Origin: JAKAVN01 sp963734845
GTDB taxonomy: Bacteria; Desulfobacterota; Binatia; Binatales; Binataceae
DNA: 64,000 bases
NCBI GenBank assembly: GCA_963734845.1
Contig: CAVTIS010000001.1
Location: 124,001-188,000 of the forward strand
Direction: 5' to 3'
A program made the position numbers and the translations under genes. The notes under the pieces are model-generated. The model searched no databases. It was not told the origin of the DNA and was given only the letters and a program-made list of their open reading frames with translations. Below are positions 46,232-56,708 of this stretch, in pieces (within the stretch, counting starts at the first letter, position 1; the number at the start of each line of letters is the position of its first letter).

Positions 46232-46304
46232 GGTCAGATACCTATCATTTCCACGCGCCCACAACCAATAACGCGCGTGGGCGTTTATTAAGAATCAACT
46301 TCTC

Positions 46305-47195
46305 TCAGAGCATCCCTGCAACGCGCTCCGCGCGCTGTGCCGATGAGACTTTCCACGCCGATAGATCGCGGCTGGTGAGTTCCTCGACCGCCTCGACCTC
46401 GGGCCGAAAGCGTTCTCGCAGCCTCGCTTCGACCGCAGCGTCCAAGGGCGGGAACGACGCGCCTCGCCCGAAGCAGTAGCGCCAGAATCCCAGACGTTCG
46501 AGCTTGCCGCTTAACCGGTAGGCGTGATGCTCCTGCAGCCAGTACATGAGCCGGCGCCCGTTGTACGCGAGCAATTGGCTGCGCGAACCATGCGCTACCT
46601 CGTTGCGGTCAAGAAACCGGGTCACCTCCGGCGTGAGCATCAGCGAAGGAGCGCCGATAAACCGGCACACGTCATCGACGAATCCCTGTTCGTTGGCTTT
46701 CAGATCGTCGTAGAAGAAGACGCCGACGCGCTCCCGTCCGAAGCGTTCATACCAGGCCCGCAGATGGAACCCGTAGCGGGTGAACTCGAACAGCATCTCG
46801 TTGGAGATGACCTCTTTTTCAAAGGCGCCGCGCGCCATGCCCAGCGTGTGAAGCTGACGATATTGCGAATAGGCACGCGAAACCGGCTCACGAAGCGTGC
46901 ACACGATCTTGCAAGCGCCGAGATCTTTGAAGATGCGTTCCCTGGCGGTTTCCCACCTGAAATAGGTCGGGCTGATTTCACCGACCGGCCGATCCCCGGA
47001 GCAGCCCTTGAAATGGCCGCGATACCAATCGAGCCCGCGCGAATAGAACTTGTCGAAGAAGCGCATCTCCTTGACGCCTTCGGGAAGGCATGCTCGATGA
47101 TACAGAACGCCATGCAGCCAAGTGGTGCCGGTGCGCGGCGGACCGATGGCGATAAAGTCAGGCAGAGACGCGGGCATCCCACGGCCTTCCGTCAC
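46305..47195 (-). CDS. Sulfotransferase, tandem copy 1 (heparan-sulfate-type fold)
   Basis: 296 aa. LPDFIAIGPPRTGTTWLHGVL is the 5'-phosphosulfate-binding loop, with a KEMRFFDKFY segment where NDST-type enzymes carry their catalytic base, and CTLREPVSRAYSQYRQL is the 3'-phosphate-binding motif. The C-terminal LRERFRPEVEAVEELTSRDLSAW motif is shared by all three tandem copies. The GTG start overlaps the upstream stop (GTGA). PAPS would be the donor; the acceptor is probably the local glycan. Confidence 0.9.
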   Translation of the reverse strand: MTEGRGMPASLPDFIAIGPPRTGTTWLHGVLYHRACLPEGVKEMRFFDKFYSRGLDWYRGHFKGCSGDRPVGEISPTYFRWETARERIFKDLGACKIVCTLREPVSRAYSQYRQLHTLGMARGAFEKEVISNEMLFEFTRYGFHLRAWYERFGRERVGVFFYDDLKANEQGFVDDVCRFIGAPSLMLTPEVTRFLDRNEVAHGSRSQLLAYNGRRLMYWLQEHHAYRLSGKLERLGFWRYCFGRGASFPPLDAAVEARLRERFRPEVEAVEELTSRDLSAWKVSSAQRAERVAGML

Positions 47196-48142
47196 CGCGG
47201 CAGCCCGTCTTGATCGAGCCCATTGTGGCCGATCGTCAGCGGAGGGCTAGCGCTTTGGCGTGCGGAGGAATCCTGCCGGCCGGTTTTCCAGGCCGTCAGA
47301 TCCCGGCCAAGGAGTTCCTCCAGGGCCTCGACTTCCGGCACAAACAGCTTGCGCATGCGCGCTTCGGTCGCGGGGTCTAGCGCTGGAAACTCCCGCTTGC
47401 CCTGGTTGAACATCCGCCATACGCCCCAGCGGTCGAACGTGTTCACGACGCGATCCGCGCGCTGCGACTTGAGCCAAATCCTGAAATTGTGCGCCCAGCC
47501 GGCGACCATAACGCTGCGCGGCGCGCGCCGCACTGAATTGCGCACGAGGAATTGCCGGACGTCAGCGAGATCCACGCGCGGCACGGCGAGAAAATCGCAA
47601 ATCGAATCGACGTAGGCCTGTTCGTCGGCCTCGAGGTCGTCATAAAAAAAAGTTGCGACGTTGGCCGCCCCGAAAGTCTCCTGCCATCCGCGCAAATGAA
47701 ACGCGTAACGATTGCTCTCGCGGATTCGTGAGTCCGGCCGCATCACTTCCTCTTCGAAGCCCAGCCGGGTCTCGCCCTCGCGCACAAATACCCGATAGGT
47801 CGAGTAGGCGCGCTCTACCGGGTCGCGCAGGGTGCAGATTATTCGGCAGTTCGGAACGTCGCGCGCAATCCGCTCACGGACCTCGGGCTTCTGGAAATAG
47901 GTCGGCGCAACTTCGCCCACCGGGCGGTCCGACGGACAATCGGTGAAATAGGCTCGGTACCACGCGATTTTCTTGTCGTAAAATGAATCGAAATAGCGCG
48001 TTTCCTTGGTGCCACGCGGCAGCGAAGCACGCTGGTAAAGCACGCCGTGCAGCCACGTGGTGCCGGTCCGTGCCGGACCGACGGCGATGAAGTCGGGCAG
48101 CCGCCCGAGGCCTTCGATGCGCGACTCGTCGTTTGTGAGCAA
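47192..48142 (-). CDS. Sulfotransferase, tandem copy 2
   Basis: 316 aa. LPDFIAVGPARTGTTWLHGVL, KETRYFDSFYDKK and CTLRDPVERAYSTYRVF align with copy 1, as does the end MRKLFVPEVEALEELLGRDLTAW. A TTG start at 48142 with a G-rich purine tract upstream is the best fit, as no ATG lies ahead of the conserved core. The last 25 residues are a polar extension. Coupled to copy 1 by a 4-base overlap. Confidence 0.9.
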   Translation of the reverse strand: MLTNDESRIEGLGRLPDFIAVGPARTGTTWLHGVLYQRASLPRGTKETRYFDSFYDKKIAWYRAYFTDCPSDRPVGEVAPTYFQKPEVRERIARDVPNCRIICTLRDPVERAYSTYRVFVREGETRLGFEEEVMRPDSRIRESNRYAFHLRGWQETFGAANVATFFYDDLEADEQAYVDSICDFLAVPRVDLADVRQFLVRNSVRRAPRSVMVAGWAHNFRIWLKSQRADRVVNTFDRWGVWRMFNQGKREFPALDPATEARMRKLFVPEVEALEELLGRDLTAWKTGRQDSSARQSASPPLTIGHNGLDQDGLPR

Positions 48143-48327
48143 CTGCGATTCCCCCGCCGGAGCCCGTTAGCGCGCGCGCCCGGTCGATTTTTTTCTGCGG
48201 CCGCACTGGATTCCGTGCGCGATTGCGGCTGTCCCGGCGCCGCGATTTTAGCGTCTTTGCCCGATGCCTGAAACCGCCCGGGTAAAAACTGCGGCCTCAT
48301 GCGGCTCGCGGAACTTTCCCGCGGGCA

Positions 48328-49233
48328 TTACATCTCCGAGCCGCCCGCGCCTCGCGCTGCGCCGGGTTTTTTCCATTGCGACAAATCGCACCCGATCATT
48401 TTTTCCAGCGCTTCCACCTCGGGCCGAAAGCGCTCGCGCAGCCGCCGATCGAGCGCGGGGTCGAGCGGTCCGAACTCGCCTCCGCCGCGAAAACTGAAGC
48501 GCCATACGCCGGCCTTGCGCAGCATCGCGATCGCGGCCCCCGCCTTGTGGTTCTCGAGCCATCGCCGCAGCCGCCAGGCCCGTTCGGCGAGCAGTGCGAT
48601 ACGCGGGCCGCGCGTCACGCTGTTGACCCGCTTGCCCAACAGCGGCGATCCCGCAAGCGCGATCGGGGCTATTCCGATGAAGCCGCAGATGGTGTCCAGG
48701 AAATCCTGCGGCGCGCGTTCCAGATCGTCGTACAGCACGACCAGCACGCGCTCGGCGCCGAAGTGCGCGCGCCAGCGCGCAAGATAGTGCGCGTAACGGC
48801 TGCCCTCGGTCGCCGGAGTCGCGCTCTCGGCCAGCTCCTCCATCGTCGCCCGCGTCCATCCGTTGTGCCGCATCAGGCGATAAAACGAATACATCCGATC
48901 GACCGGATCGCGCAGCGTGCAGACGATGCGGCAGTGCGGAAGATGCCTTGCGATTCGCTCGGGCGCCTCGGGCGCGGCGAAGTAGTTGGGCGAAAGCTCG
49001 CCCATCGGGAGCTCCGGCGCGCAATCGCGGAAAAAATCCAGGTACCACTCCATGCCCTTGGCGTAGTAGGTCGAGAAAAAATCGGTCTCCTTGGTGTCGC
49101 GCGGCAGTCCGACGTGTCCGCCCAGCGCGCGATAGAGCCAGGTGGTGCCGGTGCGCGGCGGCCCGATCGCAATAAAGTCGGGCAGGCGCATGCCCGCCGC
49201 CTGTTTTGGATTCGCAGCCAAGCCAGGGGTCAT
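48328..49233 (-). CDS. Sulfotransferase, tandem copy 3
   Basis: 301 aa. LPDFIAIGPPRTGTTWLYRAL, KETDFFSTYYAKG, CTLRDPVDRMYSFYRLM and LRERFRPEVEALEKMIGCDLSQW give the full family pattern. First gene of the minus-strand glycan run; an inverted repeat stands 14 bases before its ATG. Separated from copy 2 by 185 bases without another gene. Confidence 0.9.
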   Translation of the reverse strand: MTPGLAANPKQAAGMRLPDFIAIGPPRTGTTWLYRALGGHVGLPRDTKETDFFSTYYAKGMEWYLDFFRDCAPELPMGELSPNYFAAPEAPERIARHLPHCRIVCTLRDPVDRMYSFYRLMRHNGWTRATMEELAESATPATEGSRYAHYLARWRAHFGAERVLVVLYDDLERAPQDFLDTICGFIGIAPIALAGSPLLGKRVNSVTRGPRIALLAERAWRLRRWLENHKAGAAIAMLRKAGVWRFSFRGGGEFGPLDPALDRRLRERFRPEVEALEKMIGCDLSQWKKPGAARGAGGSEM

Positions 49234-49246
49234 CTCGATTTTTTGA

Positions 49247-49263
49247 TTTGATCGTGCATCAAA
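49247..49263. promoter_or_regulatory. Small palindrome upstream of the sulfotransferase run
   Basis: TTTGAT-CGTGC-ATCAAA, 14 bases before the ATG of the first sulfotransferase gene. Could be an operator; nothing proves binding. Confidence 0.25.
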
Positions 49264-49353
49264 GACGCAGAGGCGATGCGGGTCTGGCCCGTTTCACGCG
49301 GAGCGCGGAGCAACTCACGCCCGCACTTCAAGCCAGTAATTCAAGCCAACAGA

Positions 49354-49659
49354 TCAAACCTCGAGCAGGATGTCGTCGCCGTCCACCCGCACCGCGAAAC
49401 AGGCGACCTTGACGCTGGGGTCATCGATGTTTTCGCCGTTGGTCACGTTATATTCCCATCCGTGCCACGGGCAGACTACCGTCGTGCCCATCAGGTCGCC
49501 CTCGCCGAGCGGGCCGCCGCGATGACGGCAGGAATTGTCGATCGCATAGAACTGGCCGCCGGCGTTGAACAGCGCAATCGTGCGCCCGCCGGCCTCGACC
49601 GGCTTGCCGGTGCCATCGGGAATTTCATCGCGCCGTGCGACTTTCACGAAGTTTGCCAC
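49354..49659 (-). CDS. Rieske [2Fe-2S] ferredoxin-like protein
   Basis: 101 aa soluble Rieske domain. Cluster ligands are in CRHRGGPLGEGDL and CPWHGWEYN (CXH ... CXXH), as in NirD or dioxygenase ferredoxins, so it carries one electron. The GTG at 49659 follows GGAGG and gives the usual domain length; a GTG at 49752 would add 31 unconserved residues. It follows argJ; its redox partner is not evident nearby. Confidence 0.88.
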   Translation of the reverse strand: MANFVKVARRDEIPDGTGKPVEAGGRTIALFNAGGQFYAIDNSCRHRGGPLGEGDLMGTTVVCPWHGWEYNVTNGENIDDPSVKVACFAVRVDGDDILLEV

Positions 49660-49752
49660 GCGTCCGTCTACCTCCGTTTCTGGCGCAAATTCTATGGGGC
49701 GGCGGGCTGCCGATGCAACGTGCTCCGCCAAAGCGGCGCCGGAGCGCACCAC

Positions 49753-50949
49753 TCAGGTCGTGTACTCGGCGTTGATCTTTACGTAGTCGTAGCTGAAGTC
49801 GCAGGTCACGACGCTTGCGCGGGCCTTGCCGAGCTTCAGATCGATCGTCAGCCCGAACTCGGGGTCCTTCATGCGGGCCGCCGCTGCCGCGAGCGCGTCG
49901 GTATGCAGCGCGCCGTGGCTGGCGATGCGGATTCCGGCCATCCGCACCTCGAGCCGCTCGAGGTCGAGCGCGACCCCCGCCTTCCCGGCCGCCATCACGA
50001 TTCGTCCGAAATTCGGATCGCAGCCAAAAAACGCCGTCTTGACCAGCGGCGAGTTGGCGATCTGCCGCGCGACCCGGTCCGCGTCGGCGGCGGTGCGCGC
50101 TCCGCGCACCTCTATCGTGACCAGCTTGGTCGCACCCTCGCCGTCGCGCACCAGTTCGCGCGCGAGCGCGCCGGCGACCGCCGTGACCGCTTCGCCGAAA
50201 GCCGCAAGCTCGCGCCCCTTGAGCGCCCGGGCGCCGGCGGCGCCGCTGGCCATCAGGAGCAGCGTGTCGTTGGTCGACATGTCGCCGTCCACGGTGATCG
50301 CGTTGAAGCTCTCCGGCAGCGCGCGCTTGAGCGTGCGCTTGAGTTCGGACGTTCCCACCGCGGCGTCGGTCACGATGAAAGCGAGCATCGTCGCCATCTT
50401 CGGCTCGATCATCCCGGCGCCCTTCGCGCATCCGGCGACCGTCACTTCGGCGCCGCCGAGCTTGAGGCGGGCCGAGGCGATTTTGGGATGAGTGTCGGTG
50501 GTCATGATCGCGCGGGCGAAATCCTCGAGCGCGCCGGGCGAGAGCACCGCCACCGCGTTGCGAATCCCGTCGCGGTATTTCTCGAGATCGTAAAGATGGC
50601 CGATGACTCCGGTCGAGCATGGCGCGACCAGTTCGGGTGCGCAGCCGATTCCCGCCGCCAGCGCCGCGCAGGACTCTCGCGCCAGTTTGATTCCCGCCTT
50701 GCCGGTGAAGCAGTTGGCTGAGCCCGAATTGGCGGTGACCGCCTGCAGGCGTCCGCGCCGGATACGTTCCTGGGTGACGACGACCGGGGCGGCCTTGACC
50801 CGGTTGGTAGTGAAGACGCCGGCCGCGGCGACCGGGCGCTCGGCCACGATCACGCCGAGGTCCTTGCGTCCCGGCTCCTTGCGCAATCCGGCGGCGACGC
50901 CGGCGAAGCGAAAGCCTTTAACCACTCGCGGTTCCAGGGTCAGATCCAT
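49753..50949 (-). CDS. argJ: Bifunctional ornithine acetyltransferase / N-acetylglutamate synthase
   Basis: 398 aa. Recycles the acetyl group in arginine biosynthesis. The self-cleavage site is in KGAGMIEPKMATMLAF, where the Thr becomes the nucleophile of the beta chain. GDMSTNDTLLLMASG is the other conserved motif, and the C-terminal CDFSYDYVKINAEYTT is diagnostic. Preceded by secA in the same direction, an arrangement also found in Geobacter-like genomes. Confidence 0.96.
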   Translation of the reverse strand: MDLTLEPRVVKGFRFAGVAAGLRKEPGRKDLGVIVAERPVAAAGVFTTNRVKAAPVVVTQERIRRGRLQAVTANSGSANCFTGKAGIKLARESCAALAAGIGCAPELVAPCSTGVIGHLYDLEKYRDGIRNAVAVLSPGALEDFARAIMTTDTHPKIASARLKLGGAEVTVAGCAKGAGMIEPKMATMLAFIVTDAAVGTSELKRTLKRALPESFNAITVDGDMSTNDTLLLMASGAAGARALKGRELAAFGEAVTAVAGALARELVRDGEGATKLVTIEVRGARTAADADRVARQIANSPLVKTAFFGCDPNFGRIVMAAGKAGVALDLERLEVRMAGIRIASHGALHTDALAAAAARMKDPEFGLTIDLKLGKARASVVTCDFSYDYVKINAEYTT

Positions 50950-51107
50950 CAGGGATACGCCTCCGACGGCGATTTATACGCGGCGCGTCGGCGCCGGCGC
51001 AAGCCATACGCTCCGTCGCGGCATCTATGCGTGCGTCAACGTCAGAGCTGACATGAATTGCGATCGGGATTCTTCTGACTTCCCCCCATAAGGAGGAGAA
51101 GGTCGGA

Positions 51108-53798
<2,691 letters not shown>

Positions 53799-53875
53799 TT
53801 CGTAGCAACCAATATAGCGGGCGGTGCGGGCGCGGGTCGATGCGCACGCGGATGTCTCAATTCTATCTCAGCGGC

Positions 53876-53965
53876 GGACAATTTTCAGCGCCAGACAATT
53901 TTCAACGCGGGGACAATGCTATCGCAGCATTATCTCCGGGACTATTTGCCGCGGACAATTTAACG
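53876..53965 (+). repeat. Short direct repeats GGACAATTTT upstream of secA
   Basis: GGACAATTTTCAGCG at 53876, AGACAATTTTCAACG at 53893, GGACAAT at 53911 and GGACAATTTAACG at 53953. The first three are spaced 17-18 bases apart. The array lies in the promoter region of secA, so it may be a regulator-binding array. Confidence 0.5.
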
Positions 53966-53972
53966 TTCAATC

Positions 53973-54848
53973 CTAACGTTCGATCCGCACGGCCGAATCG
54001 ACCTGCGGTCCCAAAAAGCGCCGTCCCACCCGGATGAAGCGGTCGGGCGTTTCAGTCACGAAGAAGCTCTGCGCGCCGCGCCCCTCGCGCCGTGCCAGTT
54101 CGAGCGAACCGAGGCGTTTGTGGACCGCCGCGGCGGTGGCGGTCGCCGAATCCACCAGCCGGACTCCCGCGCCGAGCACCCGCGCGAACATCGCGCTCAG
54201 CAACGGATAATGCGTGCAGCCCAGGAGCAGCGTGTCGATTCCGCTCTGCTTGAGGCTTTCCAGGTAATAGGCGACCGTGCGCTCGGCGACTTCGCCCTCG
54301 GTCCATCCCTCCTCGACCAGCGGCACCAGCAGCGGGCAGGGGCGGGTGTAAATCTCGACCCCGGGGCGCATCCGCTGCAAGGCGCGGGTATAAGCGCCCG
54401 AGGCGATCGTCGCCTCGGTGCCGATCACGCCGATTTTGCCCGAGCGGGTCGCGCGCAGCGCCGCCTGCGCGCCGGGCTCTATCACGCCGGCCACCGGGAC
54501 CACCGTCTCGCGCGCGATCTCGTCCAGCGCGACGGCGCTGGCCGTGTTGCACGCGACCACCAGCATCTTGATGCCCTTGGCGAGGAGGAAGCCGGTGTTC
54601 TCGCGCGAGTACTGCACGATCACCTCGCGCGACTTGGTGCCATACGGGAGCCGCGCGGTGTCGCCCAGGTAGATGAAGTCCTCGTGCGGCAGCAATTCGA
54701 CCAGCGCCTTGAGCACGGTGAGGCCGCCGATACCTGAATCGAAGACGCCGATCGGCCGCGCGCGGTTGTCGGCCGCGGCGCGGCCGGCGGGCCGCGACGC
54801 GCGCCCTGCCGGCTTCACTCTTGCGTTGTTCGCGCCGCGCGAGACCAT
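53973..54848 (-). CDS. murI: Glutamate racemase
   Basis: Makes D-glutamate for peptidoglycan. 291 aa. IGVFDSGIGGLTVLKAL, YLGDTARLPYGTKS, the first catalytic Cys in VVACNTASAVAL and the second in LLLGCTHYPLL. The start at 54848 overlaps the stop of the upstream gene as TGATG. About 35 residues precede the conserved core, longer than usual but low-complexity (Arg/Ala/Gly); a later start cannot be excluded. Confidence 0.95.
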   Translation of the reverse strand: MVSRGANNARVKPAGRASRPAGRAAADNRARPIGVFDSGIGGLTVLKALVELLPHEDFIYLGDTARLPYGTKSREVIVQYSRENTGFLLAKGIKMLVVACNTASAVALDEIARETVVPVAGVIEPGAQAALRATRSGKIGVIGTEATIASGAYTRALQRMRPGVEIYTRPCPLLVPLVEEGWTEGEVAERTVAYYLESLKQSGIDTLLLGCTHYPLLSAMFARVLGAGVRLVDSATATAAAVHKRLGSLELARREGRGAQSFFVTETPDRFIRVGRRFLGPQVDSAVRIER

Positions 54849-55942
54849 CAACGGCTCGCCAGCGCCGCGCCCAGCGCCGCCGCGGGCGCCGGCGCGGCGC
54901 CCAGCACGCGCCGATGGATACTCGGCGGCTCCATGCACAGGTAGCGCATGATTGCGGGGCTGGCGGCGGCGATTCGCCGCTCCAGCACGCGCAGCAGCGC
55001 CGCGCGCAGCGGCGTGAAGGTGCGATAGCGCCCGTCGGGCGCGAGCACCTCTTCGCCGCAGAGCAGTGGGTCGTGCGGATGACGCCGGCGCGCCGCTGAG
55101 CGGAGCGCCGGCGTCATCCGCAGGCCGCCGAGGCTGATGAACGCGATCCGCGCGGGCGAAATCGTGTGGAACAGGTCGTCGAGCAGTTCGATATAGTCGC
55201 GCTCTGCGCCGGGATACGCGATCACCGGGTCAAGATGAAAGCCGATTTTGTAGCCGGCTTCGAGGACGCGGCGGGCCGCCGCAAGGCGGGCCGCAGGCGC
55301 GGCCGTGCCCTTCTCGGAGCTTGAAAAAACGTGCGCCGGCGAGAGCGTCCACGACACCAGCGTCCGCCCGCGAGGATCGACGGTCAGCAGGTTGTCGATC
55401 TCGGCAGTCTTGGTCTTGAGTTCGAGCAGCAGGCCGTCGCGCGGGGCGCAAAACTCGATCAGGTCGCGGCTGATGCCGGTAATCCGGTCGAAAGCGAGCG
55501 AATCGGCAAGCTCCCCGGTGCCGACCCGGAGCGCGCGTCCCGGCGCGCGTCGCGTCGCGCGCTCCAACTCGTCGAAGGCGCTGGCGTAGTTGGCGTAAAC
55601 CTGGAAGCCGGGGTTATCGGCGAGATATTCCTGCAGGAAGCAGTAGCTGCAATCCATCGGGCAGTTCGACGCGAGGACAAGGACCAGGTATCCGCAACAG
55701 GCGAACTCGGCGGAGCCGGCCGGACAGGCCATCAGGAAGGGCGCGCGCCGATCCATCACGACCATCTGCCGCTTGCCCGCGCCGAACGGATCGCCGGCGC
55801 CGAGAGCGGGACGTATAGAATCGCGAGCGTCGGCGACATAGTTTACCGCCACGGCGGCGGGGGCGCGGCGGATGACGCGCATGGCCAGCGCACTTTGCCG
55901 GCATCGTTCTTCGATTACGATCTCGTCCAGCTCAAAATTCAT
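54848..55942 (-). CDS. Spore photoproduct lyase-like radical SAM protein
   Basis: 364 aa. The CXXXCXXC cluster motif is ASNCPMDCSYCFLQEYL (three Cys). LELKTKTAEIDNLLTV, SWTLSPAHVF and GYKIGFHLDPVIAYPG match the SplB family. True SPL repairs spore thymine photoproduct in Firmicutes; homologues in non-spore-formers are of unknown or DNA-repair-like function. A perfect 17-bp inverted repeat lies inside the gene. Coupled to murI. Confidence 0.85.
   Translation of the reverse strand: MNFELDEIVIEERCRQSALAMRVIRRAPAAVAVNYVADARDSIRPALGAGDPFGAGKRQMVVMDRRAPFLMACPAGSAEFACCGYLVLVLASNCPMDCSYCFLQEYLADNPGFQVYANYASAFDELERATRRAPGRALRVGTGELADSLAFDRITGISRDLIEFCAPRDGLLLELKTKTAEIDNLLTVDPRGRTLVSWTLSPAHVFSSSEKGTAAPAARLAAARRVLEAGYKIGFHLDPVIAYPGAERDYIELLDDLFHTISPARIAFISLGGLRMTPALRSAARRRHPHDPLLCGEEVLAPDGRYRTFTPLRAALLRVLERRIAAASPAIMRYLCMEPPSIHRRVLGAAPAPAAALGAALASR
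55074..55122. repeat. Perfect 17-bp inverted repeat inside the SPL-like gene
   Basis: Arms 55074-55090 and 55106-55122 are exact reverse complements around a 15-base loop that itself can fold (CCGCTGAGCGG). The encoded residues align with homologues without an insertion, so the palindrome overlies native coding sequence. Confidence 0.85.
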
Positions 55943-55975
55943 CGTCAGTGAAATTCTCGCGCAAGATTCCCTGCT

Positions 55976-56512
55976 TCAAGTCTGGCCGCCAAGCAGATCG
56001 AGTATCCGTTCCACGCCGTCGGTTTTTTCCGCGAGCGCTCGCAGCGTCTCTTTGAACTCCGCACCGCTGCGCGTCCGAATCTCGATCCGCAGTTCATCGG
56101 AGCCGAGGTCCTTAGGCAACGTCACGGTTATCGCACGCGGCAGCTTGAGCGCGGCAACTTCCGCCTTCATCTGGTCGAGCGCACGGCCCAGGCGCGGAAA
56201 ACGCATCGCTCGCAATTCATCGACGAACGCGCGCGCCCGCGCCGGCGCTGGTCCAGCCCCTTCAAGTATCCGTTTGAGCGGAGCGCAGGCAAGCACGGCC
56301 GAAACCTGGGTTTTATCGACCAGCGCGATCTCTTCGAGCATTTCGAGCGCGCCCTGCAACTGACCGACCCGCAGCCGCAGGCGCCCGGCCGCGTCGAGCA
56401 CCGCAGCCGCGCTGTACGCGTCCAGCGCCAGCCATCGTTCGAGATGCACGCGGTCGAGATGATGCGGTTCGGCCCACGCCCGCACGGCCTTTCCGATATC
56501 GTCGTCGCTCAT
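55976..56512 (-). CDS. Hypothetical protein (178 aa)
   Basis: Not recognised. Largely alpha-helical, with an Arg/Leu-rich first half (HLERWLALDAYSAAAVLDAAGRLRLRVGQLQ) and a C-terminal segment of mixed charge ending DGVERILDLLGGQT. No signal peptide, membrane helix or metal motif. Coding composition fits its neighbours, and it ends 33 bases before the SPL-like gene, probably sharing its promoter. Confidence 0.65.
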   Translation of the reverse strand: MSDDDIGKAVRAWAEPHHLDRVHLERWLALDAYSAAAVLDAAGRLRLRVGQLQGALEMLEEIALVDKTQVSAVLACAPLKRILEGAGPAPARARAFVDELRAMRFPRLGRALDQMKAEVAALKLPRAITVTLPKDLGSDELRIEIRTRSGAEFKETLRALAEKTDGVERILDLLGGQT

Positions 56513-56597
56513 GATGCTCCGCCTTGTATGCTAGCTTGAGGAGCGGGAACCGAAATCCTTGGATACGAGGATATCAGTCCGGCGCAGACGGAACCGG

Positions 56598-56708
56598 CTA
56601 TGCGTTCAGTCGGTCCCGCAACGCCTTGGCATCTATCAGATCGGGGAGATCGAAGCCTTCGGTGAACCGGCCGTAAATGTCGGCAAGCATCGCTCCGTAT
56701 GCCGTCAC
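56598..56708 (-). pseudogene. Decayed C-terminal tail of an AAA/adenylate cyclase-type protein
   Basis: Reads MLADIYGRFTEGFDLPDL then AKALRDRL and stops. This FTEGFD tail is typical of AAA-ATPase-linked adenylate cyclase proteins, not of the TPR-type cyclase upstream. It begins in a shifted frame inside that gene's stop. No body of the gene remains. Confidence 0.65.

Noticed and set aside
46256..46283. Hairpin between the sulfotransferase and GT2 genes
   Set aside because: Its T-run is on the plus strand, where no gene precedes it; not enough to call a terminator of this operon.
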